Positions 15,859-24,584 of a stretch of DNA of 64,000 nucleotides are shown in pieces. Numbering within the stretch: the first letter of the stretch is position 1; every line of letters begins with the position of its first letter. This DNA is from Novosphingobium sp. 18050. Lineage in GTDB: Bacteria > Pseudomonadota > Alphaproteobacteria > Sphingomonadales > Sphingomonadaceae. The stretch lies in assembly GCF_902706195.1 (NCBI RefSeq), contig NZ_CACSJO010000003.1, positions 1 to 64,000 on the forward strand, written 5' to 3'. The notes under the pieces are model-generated. The model saw nothing but the letters and a program-made list of their open reading frames with translations, had not been told where the DNA came from and ran no database searches. Both the position numbers and the translations under genes were made by a program.

Positions 15859-16869
15859 ATGACTGAAATGGCTCCCCTGCAGGCCGCCGACAGCGCGGCG
15901 GTGATGATGATGCTGCTGGCCGAGGACCAGACCGCCGAACTTCTCAGCGCCCTCGACCCGCGCGAACTGCGCCTGCTGGGCGAAAAGATGGTCGCGCTGG
16001 GCGAGATCGGCCCCGATGTGATCGCCCAGGCCATCGCCGGTTTCGTCGCCAAGACCGAGCGCATGGGCCTAGTTGCCCATGACCGCGTCGGCCAGGTCCA
16101 CGCGATGATGAGCCGCGCCGTGGGCGAGGTAAAGGCCGACAACGTGATGCGCCGCATTGCGCCCGCCGCCCCGCAAACCTCGCCGCTGGAACTGGCGCGC
16201 TGGCTGACCCCGGACGCGCTGGTCCCGCTGGTCAAGGGCGAGCATCCGCAGGCCATCGCCGTGCTTTTGATCCAGCTCGACCCCGAGGTTGCCGCAGCCG
16301 TGCTCCACGCCCTGCCGCCGGCTGTCCAGCCCGAGATCGTCCACCGCATCGCCACGCTCGGCCCGGTCGCCCCGCAGGCGATCGAGATGCTGGAAGATCT
16401 GCTCTCGCGCCGGATCACCGAAAGCCACGGCCAGCGCCCCCTGCAGATGGGCGGCGCGCGCGAGGCCGCCGAAATCATCAACGGCATCGGCAAAGTCGCC
16501 GAGAAACACGTCATGGGCGCGCTCGCCAAGCGCGACAAAGTGCTGGCGCGCCAGATCGAGGAGGAGATGTTCAAGTTCGAACACCTCTTCGTCCTCGATG
16601 CGCAGGCGATGGGTGCCCTGCTGCGCGATGTCCCCAACGAGACCCTGATCGACGCCCTCAAGGGCATCGCCGAAGACGAGCGCGAAGTGTTCTTCAAGGC
16701 CATGTCCAGCCGCGCCGCCGACGGCGTGCGCGATGAGATCGCCGCGCGCGGACGGGTGAAGCTGGCCGATGTGGTCGCGGCGCAGAAGGACGTCGTCGCG
16801 GTGGCCCGCAAGCTGGCCGCCGACGGCACGATCGTGTTCGGTTCGGGCGGAGACGACGACTATGTCTGA
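15859..16869 (+). CDS. fliG: Flagellar motor switch protein FliG
   Basis: FliG is the rotor protein that contacts MotA. The 336-residue product has the EHPQ motif at about residues 127-130 (VKGEHPQAIAVLLIQLDP), the linker after it, and the C-terminal charged helix EEMFKFEHLFVLDAQAMGAL with ALKGIAEDEREVFFKAMSSR, which holds the charged residues that interact with the stator. Length is normal. Its stop overlaps the fliH start by 8 nt. Confidence 0.96.
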   Translation: MTEMAPLQAADSAAVMMMLLAEDQTAELLSALDPRELRLLGEKMVALGEIGPDVIAQAIAGFVAKTERMGLVAHDRVGQVHAMMSRAVGEVKADNVMRRIAPAAPQTSPLELARWLTPDALVPLVKGEHPQAIAVLLIQLDPEVAAAVLHALPPAVQPEIVHRIATLGPVAPQAIEMLEDLLSRRITESHGQRPLQMGGAREAAEIINGIGKVAEKHVMGALAKRDKVLARQIEEEMFKFEHLFVLDAQAMGALLRDVPNETLIDALKGIAEDEREVFFKAMSSRAADGVRDEIAARGRVKLADVVAAQKDVVAVARKLAADGTIVFGSGGDDDYV

Positions 16870-17530
16870 CCTTGGTTTCTCGCTGGCCCAGCCGGGTCTG
16901 GCGCCGCCGACGGCGCCGCTGGTCGGCAGCCCGCGTCCGCGCGTCTCGCTGGTCGAGGCGCTGGGCCAGTCGACGGGGTTCCGCCCCGATGCGCGCTTCG
17001 GGGGGATGTTTGGCATGACCTTGCATGAACGCAGCGGCTCGGTGGTGCAGCCCGATGCGCCCGATCTGGTGGCAGAAGCCTATGCCCGCGGTTTCGCCGA
17101 TGGCCACGCGCAGGCGAGCGAGGCGGCAGAGGCCCACGCCATCGCCATGGCCGCCGCGCACGAGGCCTTGGCGCTAGCCTTCACCCGCCTCGACGCCAGC
17201 CTCGAGGAAGACCTGCGCCTGCGCCTGCGCGATACCGTCGCGGCGCTGTGCGAGGCGGCGCTGGCCCCCCTCGCCATCGACGAGGCGGCGCTGATCCAGC
17301 GCATCACCCGCGCAGTATCGATGCTGGCCCGCGCCGACGACGAGCGCGTGGTCAGGCTGCATCCCGCCGACATCGCCCTGATTTCGGAGCGGATGAGCGC
17401 CGAATGGCAGGTCGTGCCCGATGCCTCGCTGGAACGCGGCACCGTGCGCGTCGAAGGCAGTGCAGGCGGGGTGGAAGACGGCCCCGCAAGCTGGCGCATG
17501 GCGATCGCCGAAGCGCTGCACGAGGGTTGA
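16862..17530 (+). CDS. fliH: Flagellar export regulator FliH-like protein
   Basis: FliH holds the ATPase FliI at the export gate. The 222-residue product is poorly conserved, as usual: a proline-rich N-terminus, then AEAYARGFADGHAQASEAAE with the small-xxx-small repeat pattern of the FliH coiled coil, and a C-terminal domain with VVRLHPADIALISERM and DASLERGTVRVEGSAGGVED. Identification rests on these features and on the place between fliG and fliI. ATG 16862 overlaps fliG by 8 nt. Confidence 0.85.
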   Translation: MSDLGFSLAQPGLAPPTAPLVGSPRPRVSLVEALGQSTGFRPDARFGGMFGMTLHERSGSVVQPDAPDLVAEAYARGFADGHAQASEAAEAHAIAMAAAHEALALAFTRLDASLEEDLRLRLRDTVAALCEAALAPLAIDEAALIQRITRAVSMLARADDERVVRLHPADIALISERMSAEWQVVPDASLERGTVRVEGSAGGVEDGPASWRMAIAEALHEG

Positions 17531-17548
17531 TCCGCCTTTTGCGAGGGG

Positions 17549-17642
17549 GCTTCGACAAGCTCAGCCTGAGCGGGGTTGAGATTTTTACGCCGCCTCCGCT
17601 CACCCTGAGCTTGCCGAAGGGTCAGGCTGAGCTTGTCGAAGC
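17549..17642. repeat. Dispersed repeats between fliH and fliI
   Basis: One forward copy (17549-17573), one reversed variant (17596-17620, ending TTGCCGAAGG) and a reversed partial copy (17621-17642) fill the fliH-fliI gap. They could fold into a long hairpin in the mRNA. fliI starts 31 nt later. Confidence 0.85.
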
Positions 17643-17672
17643 CCCAGCAGGCCAAAACAGGACGCGACACCC

Positions 17673-18995
17673 ATGACCACGCCCCACGCCGCCATCCTCG
17701 CCGATTTCGCGGCCGAGCCGGTAGACCTCGCCCCGCGCCGCTTCGGCACTGTCACCGCCTGCGACGGGGGCCTGCTCGAAGTCAGCGGATTGTCGGTTCC
17801 GGTCGGCGCGATGTGCCGGGTGATGAACGGACCGCGCAAAACCTTCCCCGCCGAAGTCATCGGCTTTCGTAACGGCCGCACGATGATGATGCTCCTGGGC
17901 GACACCATCCTGCTGCGCCCCGGTGCCCGCGTGGTGCCCGAAGGCCGCCCCGGAATGCTCCCCGTGGGCGATGCGTTTCTCGGCCGCGCGGTGGATGGCG
18001 AGGGCCTGCCGATCGACGGCGGACTGCCCATCCACACTCGCCTCGAATGGCCAGCCGGCGGCGTGCGCACGTCCGCGCTGGACCGCAGCCCGGTGCGCCT
18101 GCCCTTCGACACGGGGGTGCGGGCGCTCAACGCGCTGACCACTTTCGGCGTCGGCCAGCGCATCGGCGTGATGGCGGGATCGGGCGTGGGCAAGTCGGTG
18201 CTGATCGACATGATCGCGCGCGGGGCCAGCGCCGACGTGGTGATCGTCGGCCTGATCGGAGAGCGCGCGCGCGAGGTTTCCGACTTCGTCGAGCGCCACA
18301 TGAACGACGAGAAGAAACACAAGACCGTCGTCGTCGCCGTGCCCGCCGACCATGCCCCGAACCTGCGCCTGCGCGGCTCCATGCTGGCCACCGCGATGGC
18401 CGAGCATTTCCGCAGCAAAGGCAAGCGCGTGCTGCTCATTCTGGACAGCCTGACCCGCGTGGCCCACGCAGCGCGCGAAATCGGCCTCCTGCTGGGGGAA
18501 CCCGGCGCCGCGCGCGGCTACCCCCCTTCCGCGCTGGCGACGATCACCAAGCTGGTCGAGCGCGCCGGCAATTCAGCCGCGAGCGGCGGCTCGATCACCG
18601 GCCTCTACACCGTGCTGGCGGACGGCGACAACCAGGACGATCCGGTGGTCGACACGGCCCGCTCGATCCTCGACGGCCATATCGTGCTCTCGCGCGAACT
18701 GGCGCAGCGCGGGCAGTATCCGGCGATCGACATCGCCGCCTCGCTCAGCCGGGTGATGAACGATATCGTGCCGCTGGCCCACCAGCATCTGGCCCGCAGT
18801 TTCCGCGCGCTCACCGCCAGCTACGAGGCCAACCGCGATCTCGTGCTGATGGGCGCCTACCGCACCGGCGCCGACCCGCAGCTGGACCGTGCCATCGCCA
18901 TGCAGGCCGCGCTCACCGGCTTCCTGTGCCAGCCGCAGGGCGAGGTCGTTGGCCTGGATGCCAGCGCGGGCCAGCTTGCGGGACTGCTGGGATGA
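17673..18995 (+). CDS. fliI: Flagellar export ATPase FliI
   Basis: FliI is the ATPase of the flagellar type III export apparatus. The 440-residue product resembles F1 beta: Walker A AGSGVGKS (about 168-175), GLIGERAREVSDF, Walker B VLLILDSLTRVAHAAREIGL, and GSITGLYTVLADGDNQDDPV. The N-terminal barrel and C-terminal bundle (LSRVMNDIVPLAHQ) are complete. The ATG at 17673 follows the repeat block. fliJ overlaps its stop by 4 nt. Confidence 0.96.
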   Translation: MTTPHAAILADFAAEPVDLAPRRFGTVTACDGGLLEVSGLSVPVGAMCRVMNGPRKTFPAEVIGFRNGRTMMMLLGDTILLRPGARVVPEGRPGMLPVGDAFLGRAVDGEGLPIDGGLPIHTRLEWPAGGVRTSALDRSPVRLPFDTGVRALNALTTFGVGQRIGVMAGSGVGKSVLIDMIARGASADVVIVGLIGERAREVSDFVERHMNDEKKHKTVVVAVPADHAPNLRLRGSMLATAMAEHFRSKGKRVLLILDSLTRVAHAAREIGLLLGEPGAARGYPPSALATITKLVERAGNSAASGGSITGLYTVLADGDNQDDPVVDTARSILDGHIVLSRELAQRGQYPAIDIAASLSRVMNDIVPLAHQHLARSFRALTASYEANRDLVLMGAYRTGADPQLDRAIAMQAALTGFLCQPQGEVVGLDASAGQLAGLLG

Positions 18996-19417
18996 GCCCC
19001 GAACTCAAACGCCTCGCCCGCCTGAAAAGGCTGGAGAAACTGCGCGCCATCGCCAAGCAGACTGCCGCCACCGAAGCGGCGCAGGCCGAAAGTACCCTGT
19101 CGCAGCTTCGCTCCCTGTCGGACCGCACCCGCCAGCTCGCCAGCGACTACGCCGCGCGGCGCGAAGCCGCAGACGGCGCGGCGCTGCACCACGTCGCCCG
19201 CTTCGTGGGAGGCCTGCAGGCGCTCAGCCGCACCACCGACGGCGACGCCTTGCGCGCGCAGTCGGTAGCGGATGCCAAGCAGCAGGCCCTCGCCGAAGCC
19301 GAACGCCGCCGCGCCGCCATCGAGGACCGCGCCGCGCTCCAGGAACGCCGCATCGCCAGCAAGGGACAGGCCCCGGTCCTGACCAGCCGCAAGGCAAGTG
19401 GCACGGATCTTGAATAG
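18992..19417 (+). CDS. fliJ: Flagellar export chaperone FliJ-like protein
   Basis: FliJ is a small coiled-coil protein that works in the centre of the FliI ring. The 141-residue product is almost entirely charged helix: LKRLARLKRLEKLRAIAKQT near the N-terminus and LAEAERRRAAIEDRAALQER near the C-terminus. Sequence conservation in FliJ is low, so the call rests on coiled-coil content, length and the ATGA overlap with fliI. Confidence 0.8.
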   Translation: MSPELKRLARLKRLEKLRAIAKQTAATEAAQAESTLSQLRSLSDRTRQLASDYAARREAADGAALHHVARFVGGLQALSRTTDGDALRAQSVADAKQQALAEAERRRAAIEDRAALQERRIASKGQAPVLTSRKASGTDLE

Positions 19418-19449
19418 AGCCGGGCGACGCCAGACAGGACAGGCCCCGC

Positions 19450-21501
19450 ATGATCCCGACCACCGCCCCGACACTCAACCCCGCTATCACCCCGAATGCC
19501 CTGGGAACGTCTGCGGGTATGCCGGGCGGCGATTTCGCCGCGCTTCTGGGGATCACGCAGGTTCCGGCTGGCATTGCAGTAGTGCCTGCCCTTCCAGCGG
19601 GTGAGGCCGTGGTTCCCTCCCTCGCAGCGCCTCTCCTGTCGGACGCGGTGAAAGGTACGCAGGACGGCCTCGCCGCACTGGCGCTCCAGGCCGGTGCAGC
19701 CGCGTTTCCCGTCGCCCTGAAAGGCACGGCCGTGGCGGCCTCCCCGTTCACGGCCAGTCCCGCAGCACCGCCGCAAATTTCGCTCCAGATGCCCGGAAAC
19801 CCTGCGCTTTCGGCCCCGTCCCCGGCCGCATTGGCAGTCGCTTTCACGTCTGCGCCGGTTCGCACCGAAGCACCCTCGACGCCGGGCCTTGAGCCGGTCG
19901 CAGCCGATCTCACAGCAGTCCCGCCCAAGACTGACAGCCCTACCGTCGCACCATCGGCCGCCGCCACGGTCAAAACCGCGCTCAAGCCCGGCCTGCCCGC
20001 TGGCGCCCTGGCGATGCCACCTGCCGAAACTCCTGCCCCCGTCGACGGCAAGGGCGGCAAGCAGACCGGCAAGATGTTGCCGCCTGCCGCCCACGCCAAG
20101 CATGACGACGAGGCGACCGCTGCGAACGAAACCTCCCTCGCAGCCGCGCCCGTTGCGACGGCCTCACCCGCCGCCGCTTTGCCGGTTGCAGACCTGTTCG
20201 CGGCCCCCTCGTCCGCTGAAGACCTGCCGAGTGCCGAAGCCGCGCTCGCGCAGCCCGTTATTGTCGAGCAGGCGGTGCCGTCCACTGCGCCCGCAGCGCC
20301 GATGGTGGCCGCGCCCGCTGACCTGCGCACCGCGTCCCGGCGGCCAGCTCCCCTCAGCGATACTTCGCGCGCCGCGCCGACGGCTGCGGCCAGTCTCATG
20401 CGGGTGACGGATGCACCCGCGCCTGCGTTCCCCGCCGCGCCTTCAACCGAAGCCACTGCGCATAGTGCTGCCGCGCCGCCCGTCAGCATCCCCGCGCCTC
20501 AGGCGAACGGGGTCCAGCTCGAACCGATCGAACTGGTGCCCGCAGACAGCGGACGCGCGGCCACGCGTGAGACGGCTGCGTCGCCTTCCATGCCGTTCCA
20601 GCCGCGCCCCGCCGACCCGGCACCTGTCGCTCCGGTTCGGACCGCCGCGCCCGGCATACCCGCGCCTGTGGTAACCCCGGCTGCGGCGCTGGTGATGCAG
20701 CAGCCAGTCGAGGTGGCCCCGGTTACTCAGGCTCAGGCCGTTCCCCATCGCTCGGAAGTGATTACCCCAACGCCCGCCGCCTCGCCCGCGCCTGTCATCG
20801 ACGTCGCCGTTCAGGGCGAGGCCGAGCAGCCCCGCACGCTCGCTTCCGCAAAGCCCGCGCACGCCGAGCCGGTCGAGGTCAAGGGCCATCCGGCTCCGGC
20901 CACCGAGGTCGAGGCCGCCCCCGCGCGCACCGTTCTTGCCATGCCGCAGCCGGTGATGGTCGATGCTGCGCCGGGCACCCCCGGCACTCCTTCGCCTGAA
21001 GGTACTTCCGCGCCCTCGCCCACGGGTGAGGCGCCGCAGGACTTCGCCACGCTCGTCTCCCGCCTGGCCGAGGCGCGTGAGGCGGCCAGTCCGAATGTCG
21101 TGCGCACCGCGCTTTCCCATGCCGAGTTCGGCCGAGTGTCGATGCAGATCGGGCATGAGGACGGCGGCCTCTCCGTCACGCTGGCAAGCCGCGATCCCGA
21201 ATTCAACGGCGCCGTCCAGGCCGCCGCCGCCGCGGCCGCGAACAGCGCGGCGGGCAATGGCGATCAGCCGCGTCAGGAAAACCCGGCCCAGCAGCAGGGC
21301 AACACCGGCCAGACGCAGACCGGCGCCAATGCCAATACCAATGCGAATGGCGGCCAGAACCAGCCAGCCCGCACCGACGCATCCGGCCAGCAGGCCCGGC
21401 GTGAGGGCGGCGCTTTCGGGCGGCCTCAGGACCAGCAGCAGCCCGGTACACAGCCGCGCAGCCGCAGCGAGCAGCGGCCCGGCAGCGACATCTACGCCTG
21501 A
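19450..21501 (+). CDS. fliK: Flagellar hook-length control protein FliK
   Basis: FliK is the exported molecular ruler that sets hook length and switches export specificity. The 683-residue product is mostly low-complexity Ala/Pro/Val. The C-terminal Flg_hook domain is recognisable: DFATLVSRLAEAREAASPNV followed by LSHAEFGRVSMQIGHEDGGL and SVTLASRDPEFNGAVQ, then a Gln/Asn-rich tail ending PGSDIYA. Position between fliJ and fliL supports FliK. Codon phase is clearly coding despite low complexity; long opposite-strand open frames here are artefacts of G+C content. Confidence 0.85.
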   Translation: MIPTTAPTLNPAITPNALGTSAGMPGGDFAALLGITQVPAGIAVVPALPAGEAVVPSLAAPLLSDAVKGTQDGLAALALQAGAAAFPVALKGTAVAASPFTASPAAPPQISLQMPGNPALSAPSPAALAVAFTSAPVRTEAPSTPGLEPVAADLTAVPPKTDSPTVAPSAAATVKTALKPGLPAGALAMPPAETPAPVDGKGGKQTGKMLPPAAHAKHDDEATAANETSLAAAPVATASPAAALPVADLFAAPSSAEDLPSAEAALAQPVIVEQAVPSTAPAAPMVAAPADLRTASRRPAPLSDTSRAAPTAAASLMRVTDAPAPAFPAAPSTEATAHSAAAPPVSIPAPQANGVQLEPIELVPADSGRAATRETAASPSMPFQPRPADPAPVAPVRTAAPGIPAPVVTPAAALVMQQPVEVAPVTQAQAVPHRSEVITPTPAASPAPVIDVAVQGEAEQPRTLASAKPAHAEPVEVKGHPAPATEVEAAPARTVLAMPQPVMVDAAPGTPGTPSPEGTSAPSPTGEAPQDFATLVSRLAEAREAASPNVVRTALSHAEFGRVSMQIGHEDGGLSVTLASRDPEFNGAVQAAAAAAANSAAGNGDQPRQENPAQQQGNTGQTQTGANANTNANGGQNQPARTDASGQQARREGGAFGRPQDQQQPGTQPRSRSEQRPGSDIYA

Positions 21502-21572
21502 CGCCGCCGAAGCTGCGCTCAACGCGCCCCGCCCAGCACTTTGACCGTCCGAACACCGGGGAATCTTCTTAA

Positions 21573-22169
21573 ATGAGCGCAAAACCTGCCAAGGACGACG
21601 GCGAAGAAAAGCCGAAGAAAAAGGGCAAGATGGGCCTGATCCTCATCGCCGTGGCCATGCTTGTGGTCGGCGGCGGGGCGGTGTTCGGGCTGATGGTAGC
21701 GGGCGTCATCGGCGGCCACGGCGAGGAAAAGAAGAAGGACGAAGGCCCGCAGCTCGTCAAGAAAGGCGCCGTCGATCCTTATGCCCCGCCCGCCAAGGAA
21801 GGCGACAGCGAAGGCGGCGGCGCCGAAGTCGAAAGCGAGGGCGGCGATCCCTATCGCACCGCCTACTTCACGTTCACCGACGATTTCACGTCCAACCTCA
21901 AGGACAGCGATTCGATGGTTCAGGCCAGCCTCGCCTGCTCCACCCGGCGCGACGGGCGGGTGCTGCAATGGCTGGCCAAGCACGAGCTGGCAATCCGCTC
22001 GCGCCTGCTCGAAATCCTCGCGGACACGCCCGAGGAGGACGCCACCACCATTGAAGGCAAGGAACGCCTCAACAAGCGGATGACCGATGCCATCAACCAG
22101 GTGCTGATCCAGAAGGAAGGCTTCGGCGGCGTCGATGCCGTCTACTTCCGTAACTTCATCGTCCAGTGA
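21573..22169 (+). CDS. fliL: Flagellar basal body-associated protein FliL
   Basis: FliL surrounds and stabilises the stator. The 198-residue protein has a Lys-rich cytoplasmic N-terminus, one TM (about 20-45), an acidic/charged linker, and the periplasmic FliL domain with YFTFTDDFTSNLKDSDSMVQ and a C-terminal helix of the type RLNKRMTDAINQVLIQKEGF ending VYFRNFIVQ. Its TGA overlaps the next gene start by one base. Confidence 0.93.
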   Translation: MSAKPAKDDGEEKPKKKGKMGLILIAVAMLVVGGGAVFGLMVAGVIGGHGEEKKKDEGPQLVKKGAVDPYAPPAKEGDSEGGGAEVESEGGDPYRTAYFTFTDDFTSNLKDSDSMVQASLACSTRRDGRVLQWLAKHELAIRSRLLEILADTPEEDATTIEGKERLNKRMTDAINQVLIQKEGFGGVDAVYFRNFIVQ

Positions 22170-23047
22170 TGGCGCAGGAAACCCCGCCCAAAGCGCGTCA
22201 CTGCGCCGAACTGCTCGGCTCCGGTCCCTCGATCGCCGAGATGGTGCGCCCGCTGGCGAAGCTGGGCGAGACGCTGGCGCGCACGCTGCCGGACGGGCTT
22301 GCCCGGCTGGCGGGCGGCGAGGCGCCGGTGGTGCGCATCGGTATTCCCGCCGAATCCACGCTTGCCGCGATGGAGGAGGAGAACGCAGGGCTGGCCGCGC
22401 ACAGCCTGATGGGCCTTGGCCCCCGGCGCCTGCCGCTTCTCGCCACGTTCGAGGCCGCCCCGGTGCTGCGCCTGCTCGACCGCGCGTTCGGCGGGCGCGG
22501 CGACGTGCCCAAGCCGCTGCCGTCTGCGTTTCCGCTATCCGCGCAACTGCTGCTGGGGCGCATTGAGGAAGCGATTGCCGCTGCGCTGAGCGCCGGGCTG
22601 GGCGGAGATCCAACCCACCGCGTTACCGCGCTGCGCCGCGACACCAGCCTGTCCGAATTGGCCCCCTTCGCGCCCGCCGAGCCGCTGCTGCGGATCGTGC
22701 TGGAGATCGAGGAACCAGCCGCGCAGCCCTGGTCGCTGGCACTGGCGCTACCCCTGTCGACGCTGGCCGCCGCGCTGGTCGTGCCGCGCCGCCAGCGCCG
22801 GCCTGCCCCGCGCGTCCGGCCCGGCCCCGACGGAGAGCCGTTCGCCTCGATGCCGATCGAGGTGACCGCCGTGCTGGTCGACATGACGCTGCCTTTCTCG
22901 CGCCTTTCCGCGCTGCGCCCCGGAGACGTGCTGCCGGTGACGGTGGCGCGCTCGGTGCCGCTTCGGGTCGACGGGCGCACCATTGCTGCCGGCACGGTCG
23001 GCGAAGTCGAGGACCGGGTTGCGGTCCAGCTGCAAAACGCATTCTGA
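22169..23047 (+). CDS. fliM: Divergent flagellar motor switch protein FliM
   Basis: FliM sits between FliG and FliN in the C-ring. The 292-residue product lies between fliL and fliN, and its last 80 residues form a SpoA domain (MPIEVTAVLVDMTLPFSRLS, LRPGDVLPVTVARSVPLRVD, VGEVEDRVAVQLQNAF). The CheC-like middle domain is diverged (LGPRRLPLLATFEAAPVLRL, GRIEEAIAAAL). The usual N-terminal CheY-P binding peptide (family form LSQxEIDALL) is absent: residues 1-20 read MAQETPPKARHCAELLGSGP. ATG 22169 overlaps the fliL stop; GTG 22166 would add one residue. Confidence 0.8.
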   Translation: MAQETPPKARHCAELLGSGPSIAEMVRPLAKLGETLARTLPDGLARLAGGEAPVVRIGIPAESTLAAMEEENAGLAAHSLMGLGPRRLPLLATFEAAPVLRLLDRAFGGRGDVPKPLPSAFPLSAQLLLGRIEEAIAAALSAGLGGDPTHRVTALRRDTSLSELAPFAPAEPLLRIVLEIEEPAAQPWSLALALPLSTLAAALVVPRRQRRPAPRVRPGPDGEPFASMPIEVTAVLVDMTLPFSRLSALRPGDVLPVTVARSVPLRVDGRTIAAGTVGEVEDRVAVQLQNAF

Positions 23048-23066
23048 TTTGGGAACCCGAAACGAT

Positions 23067-23402
23067 ATGAGCATCCATTCCCGCGGCCTCGATTTCCTGC
23101 GCGATGTCGACGTGCGCCTGTCTGTCGAACTTGGCCGGACCCAGATGAAGCTCAAGGACGTGCTGGCGCTGGGGCCGGAAAGCCTCGTCATGCTCGACCG
23201 GATGACCGACGAACTGCTCGACGTGCTGGTCAACGGCAAGCCCATCGCGCGGGGCGAGGTGGTCTCGCACAACGGGCGCTTCGGCCTGCGCATCGTCGAG
23301 ATGCTGGGGATCGAGGAAACCGCCGCGCCGGGCGATGCGCTGGGCCTGCCAGAGAGCGGACTGGGCGGCGGACTGGGCGGCGGCCAGAGCAGCGGGGAGT
23401 GA
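23067..23402 (+). CDS. fliN: Flagellar motor switch protein FliN
   Basis: FliN forms the base of the C-ring. The 111-residue product is a SpoA domain: LDFLRDVDVRLSVELGRTQM, LKDVLALGPESLVMLDRMTD, and VNGKPIARGEVVSHNGRFGL with RIVEMLG. It ends in a Gly-rich tail (GLGGGLGGGQSSGE). ATG 23067 lies 19 nt after fliM. fliO follows 6 nt after its stop. Confidence 0.93.
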   Translation: MSIHSRGLDFLRDVDVRLSVELGRTQMKLKDVLALGPESLVMLDRMTDELLDVLVNGKPIARGEVVSHNGRFGLRIVEMLGIEETAAPGDALGLPESGLGGGLGGGQSSGE

Positions 23403-23408
23403 CGGGCG

Positions 23409-23681
23409 ATGCTGTGGTATGTGCTCAAGCTGATCGTGCTGCTGCCGATGATCACGCTGCTGATCTGGGGCTGCCTGAAACTGGCGCGCACGGTGCAGGC
23501 GAAAGTCGGCGTGGGCACGGGGTCGAAGTCGATCCGTATCGTCGAGACGACGATGCTCTCGCCCACGCTCAAGCTGGCGGTGATCGAGTTTCACGGGCGC
23601 GAGATTCTGGTCTCCGCCTCCCGGCAGGGGCTGACGCGGTTGGCGGAGGCGCCTGCGAGGGCGCGGGGGGAAGCCGAATGA
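23409..23681 (+). CDS. fliO: Flagellar biosynthetic protein FliO-like
   Basis: FliO helps assemble the FliP ring. The 90-residue product has one N-terminal TM (about 3-22, with VLLPMITLLIWGCLKLAR) and a small cytoplasmic domain with IRIVETTMLSPTLKLAVIEF and HGREILVSASRQGLTRL, which matches FliO. The call rests on this pattern and on its place between fliN and fliP. The stop overlaps fliP ATG 23678 by ATGA. Confidence 0.85.
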   Translation: MLWYVLKLIVLLPMITLLIWGCLKLARTVQAKVGVGTGSKSIRIVETTMLSPTLKLAVIEFHGREILVSASRQGLTRLAEAPARARGEAE

Positions 23682-24562
23682 GCCTCCGCAAGTTCCTCCC
23701 CGGAACGGGGAGGGGGACCACCCGCAGGGTGGTGGAGGGGTACCCTCGCATTACGGGAGGCCGTGTAAACCGCGCGTGCCCCTCCACCATGCTTCGCATG
23801 GTCCCCCTCCCCCGCTGGGGGAGGAAGTGCGTCGCCACCTTCGCTCTTCTTTCCCCCGTCGGCGCCCATGCGCAAGCCGCGATCCCCGGCGCGCTCGACC
23901 GCGCTTTCGGGTCGCTGGGCGGCACCGGCGGGCCGGGGATGAACATGTCGCTCCAGCTCCTGCTCATCATGGGGCTGCTGACGATCCTGCCCAGCCTGAT
24001 CCTGATGATGACCAGCTTCACGCGCATTCTGGTGGTGCTGTCGATCCTGCGGCAGGCAATCGGATTGCAGCAATCGCCGCCCAATCAGGTGCTGATCGGC
24101 CTGTCGATGTTCCTGTCGCTGTTCGTGATGGCGCCCACGCTGGAGACCGTGAACCAGACCGCCATCGCCCCCTACTCCGCCGGCACCATCAATGCCGAAG
24201 CCGCGATCCAGAACGGGGGCCGCGCTTTCCATGCCTTCATGATCCGCCAGACCCGCGAACGCGACCTGATGATGTTCGCGGAGATGGCCAAAGCCCCGCG
24301 CTTTGCCGGCAGCGCCGATGTGCCGTTCTCGGTGCTGCTGCCGGCGTTCGTCACCAGCGAACTCAAGACCGCGTTCCAGATCGGGTTCATGCTGTTCCTG
24401 CCGTTTCTGGTGATCGACCTGGTGGTGTCATCGGTGCTGATGAGCCTGGGCATGATGATGATGAGCCCGATGGTAGTCTCGCTGCCGTTCAAGCTGCTGC
24501 TGTTCGTGATGGTGGATGGCTGGGCGCTGCTGATGGGTTCGCTGGCGCAGAGTTTCGGGTGA
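23678..24562 (+). CDS. fliP: Flagellar export gate protein FliP with repeat-derived presequence
   Basis: FliP is the main subunit of the export gate in the MS ring. The mature part is canonical, with NMSLQLLLIMGLLTILPSLI, MTSFTRILVVLSILRQAIGL, QQSPPNQVLIGLSMFLSLFV, and near the end VSLPFKLLLFVMVDGWALLM. FliP normally has a cleaved signal peptide. Here the first 50 codons after MSLRKF are a 134-bp palindromic repeat, in frame, ending just before the hydrophobic stretch (CVATFALLSPVGAHAQA). ATG 23678 gives 294 residues and couples to fliO; ATG 23789 or 23798, inside the repeat, would give a normal-sized precursor. Which start is used is open. Confidence 0.92.
   Translation: MSLRKFLPGTGRGTTRRVVEGYPRITGGRVNRACPSTMLRMVPLPRWGRKCVATFALLSPVGAHAQAAIPGALDRAFGSLGGTGGPGMNMSLQLLLIMGLLTILPSLILMMTSFTRILVVLSILRQAIGLQQSPPNQVLIGLSMFLSLFVMAPTLETVNQTAIAPYSAGTINAEAAIQNGGRAFHAFMIRQTRERDLMMFAEMAKAPRFAGSADVPFSVLLPAFVTSELKTAFQIGFMLFLPFLVIDLVVSSVLMSLGMMMMSPMVVSLPFKLLLFVMVDGWALLMGSLAQSFG
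23693..23826. repeat. 134-bp G+C-rich palindromic repeat inside fliP
   Basis: Two 48-nt arms (23693-23740 and 23779-23826) are near-perfect inverted copies of each other around a 38-nt spacer. Each arm begins or ends with TTCCTCCCC or GGGGAGGAA and contains GGGGGACCA and GGTGGAGGGG. The element is of a type common between genes in sphingomonads. It is translated as part of the FliP presequence and contributes ATG codons at 23789 and 23798. Confidence 0.88.
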
Positions 24563-24584
24563 TGGGGTGCCTTGCGCGTGTGGT

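Noticed and set aside
15489..16829. Minus-strand open frame over fliF and fliG (446 codons)
   Set aside because: It lies opposite two well-conserved genes, and its Ser/Arg-rich translation shows no family resemblance.
19224..20489. Long minus-strand open frame over fliJ/fliK (421 codons)
   Set aside because: It is antisense to the low-complexity Ala/Pro region of fliK; the Ala/Gly-rich translation has no domain and no ribosome site.
23693..23826. Possible insertion sequence inside fliP
   Set aside because: The element is only 134 bp, has no transposase and no target-site duplication that I can see; it is a palindromic repeat.
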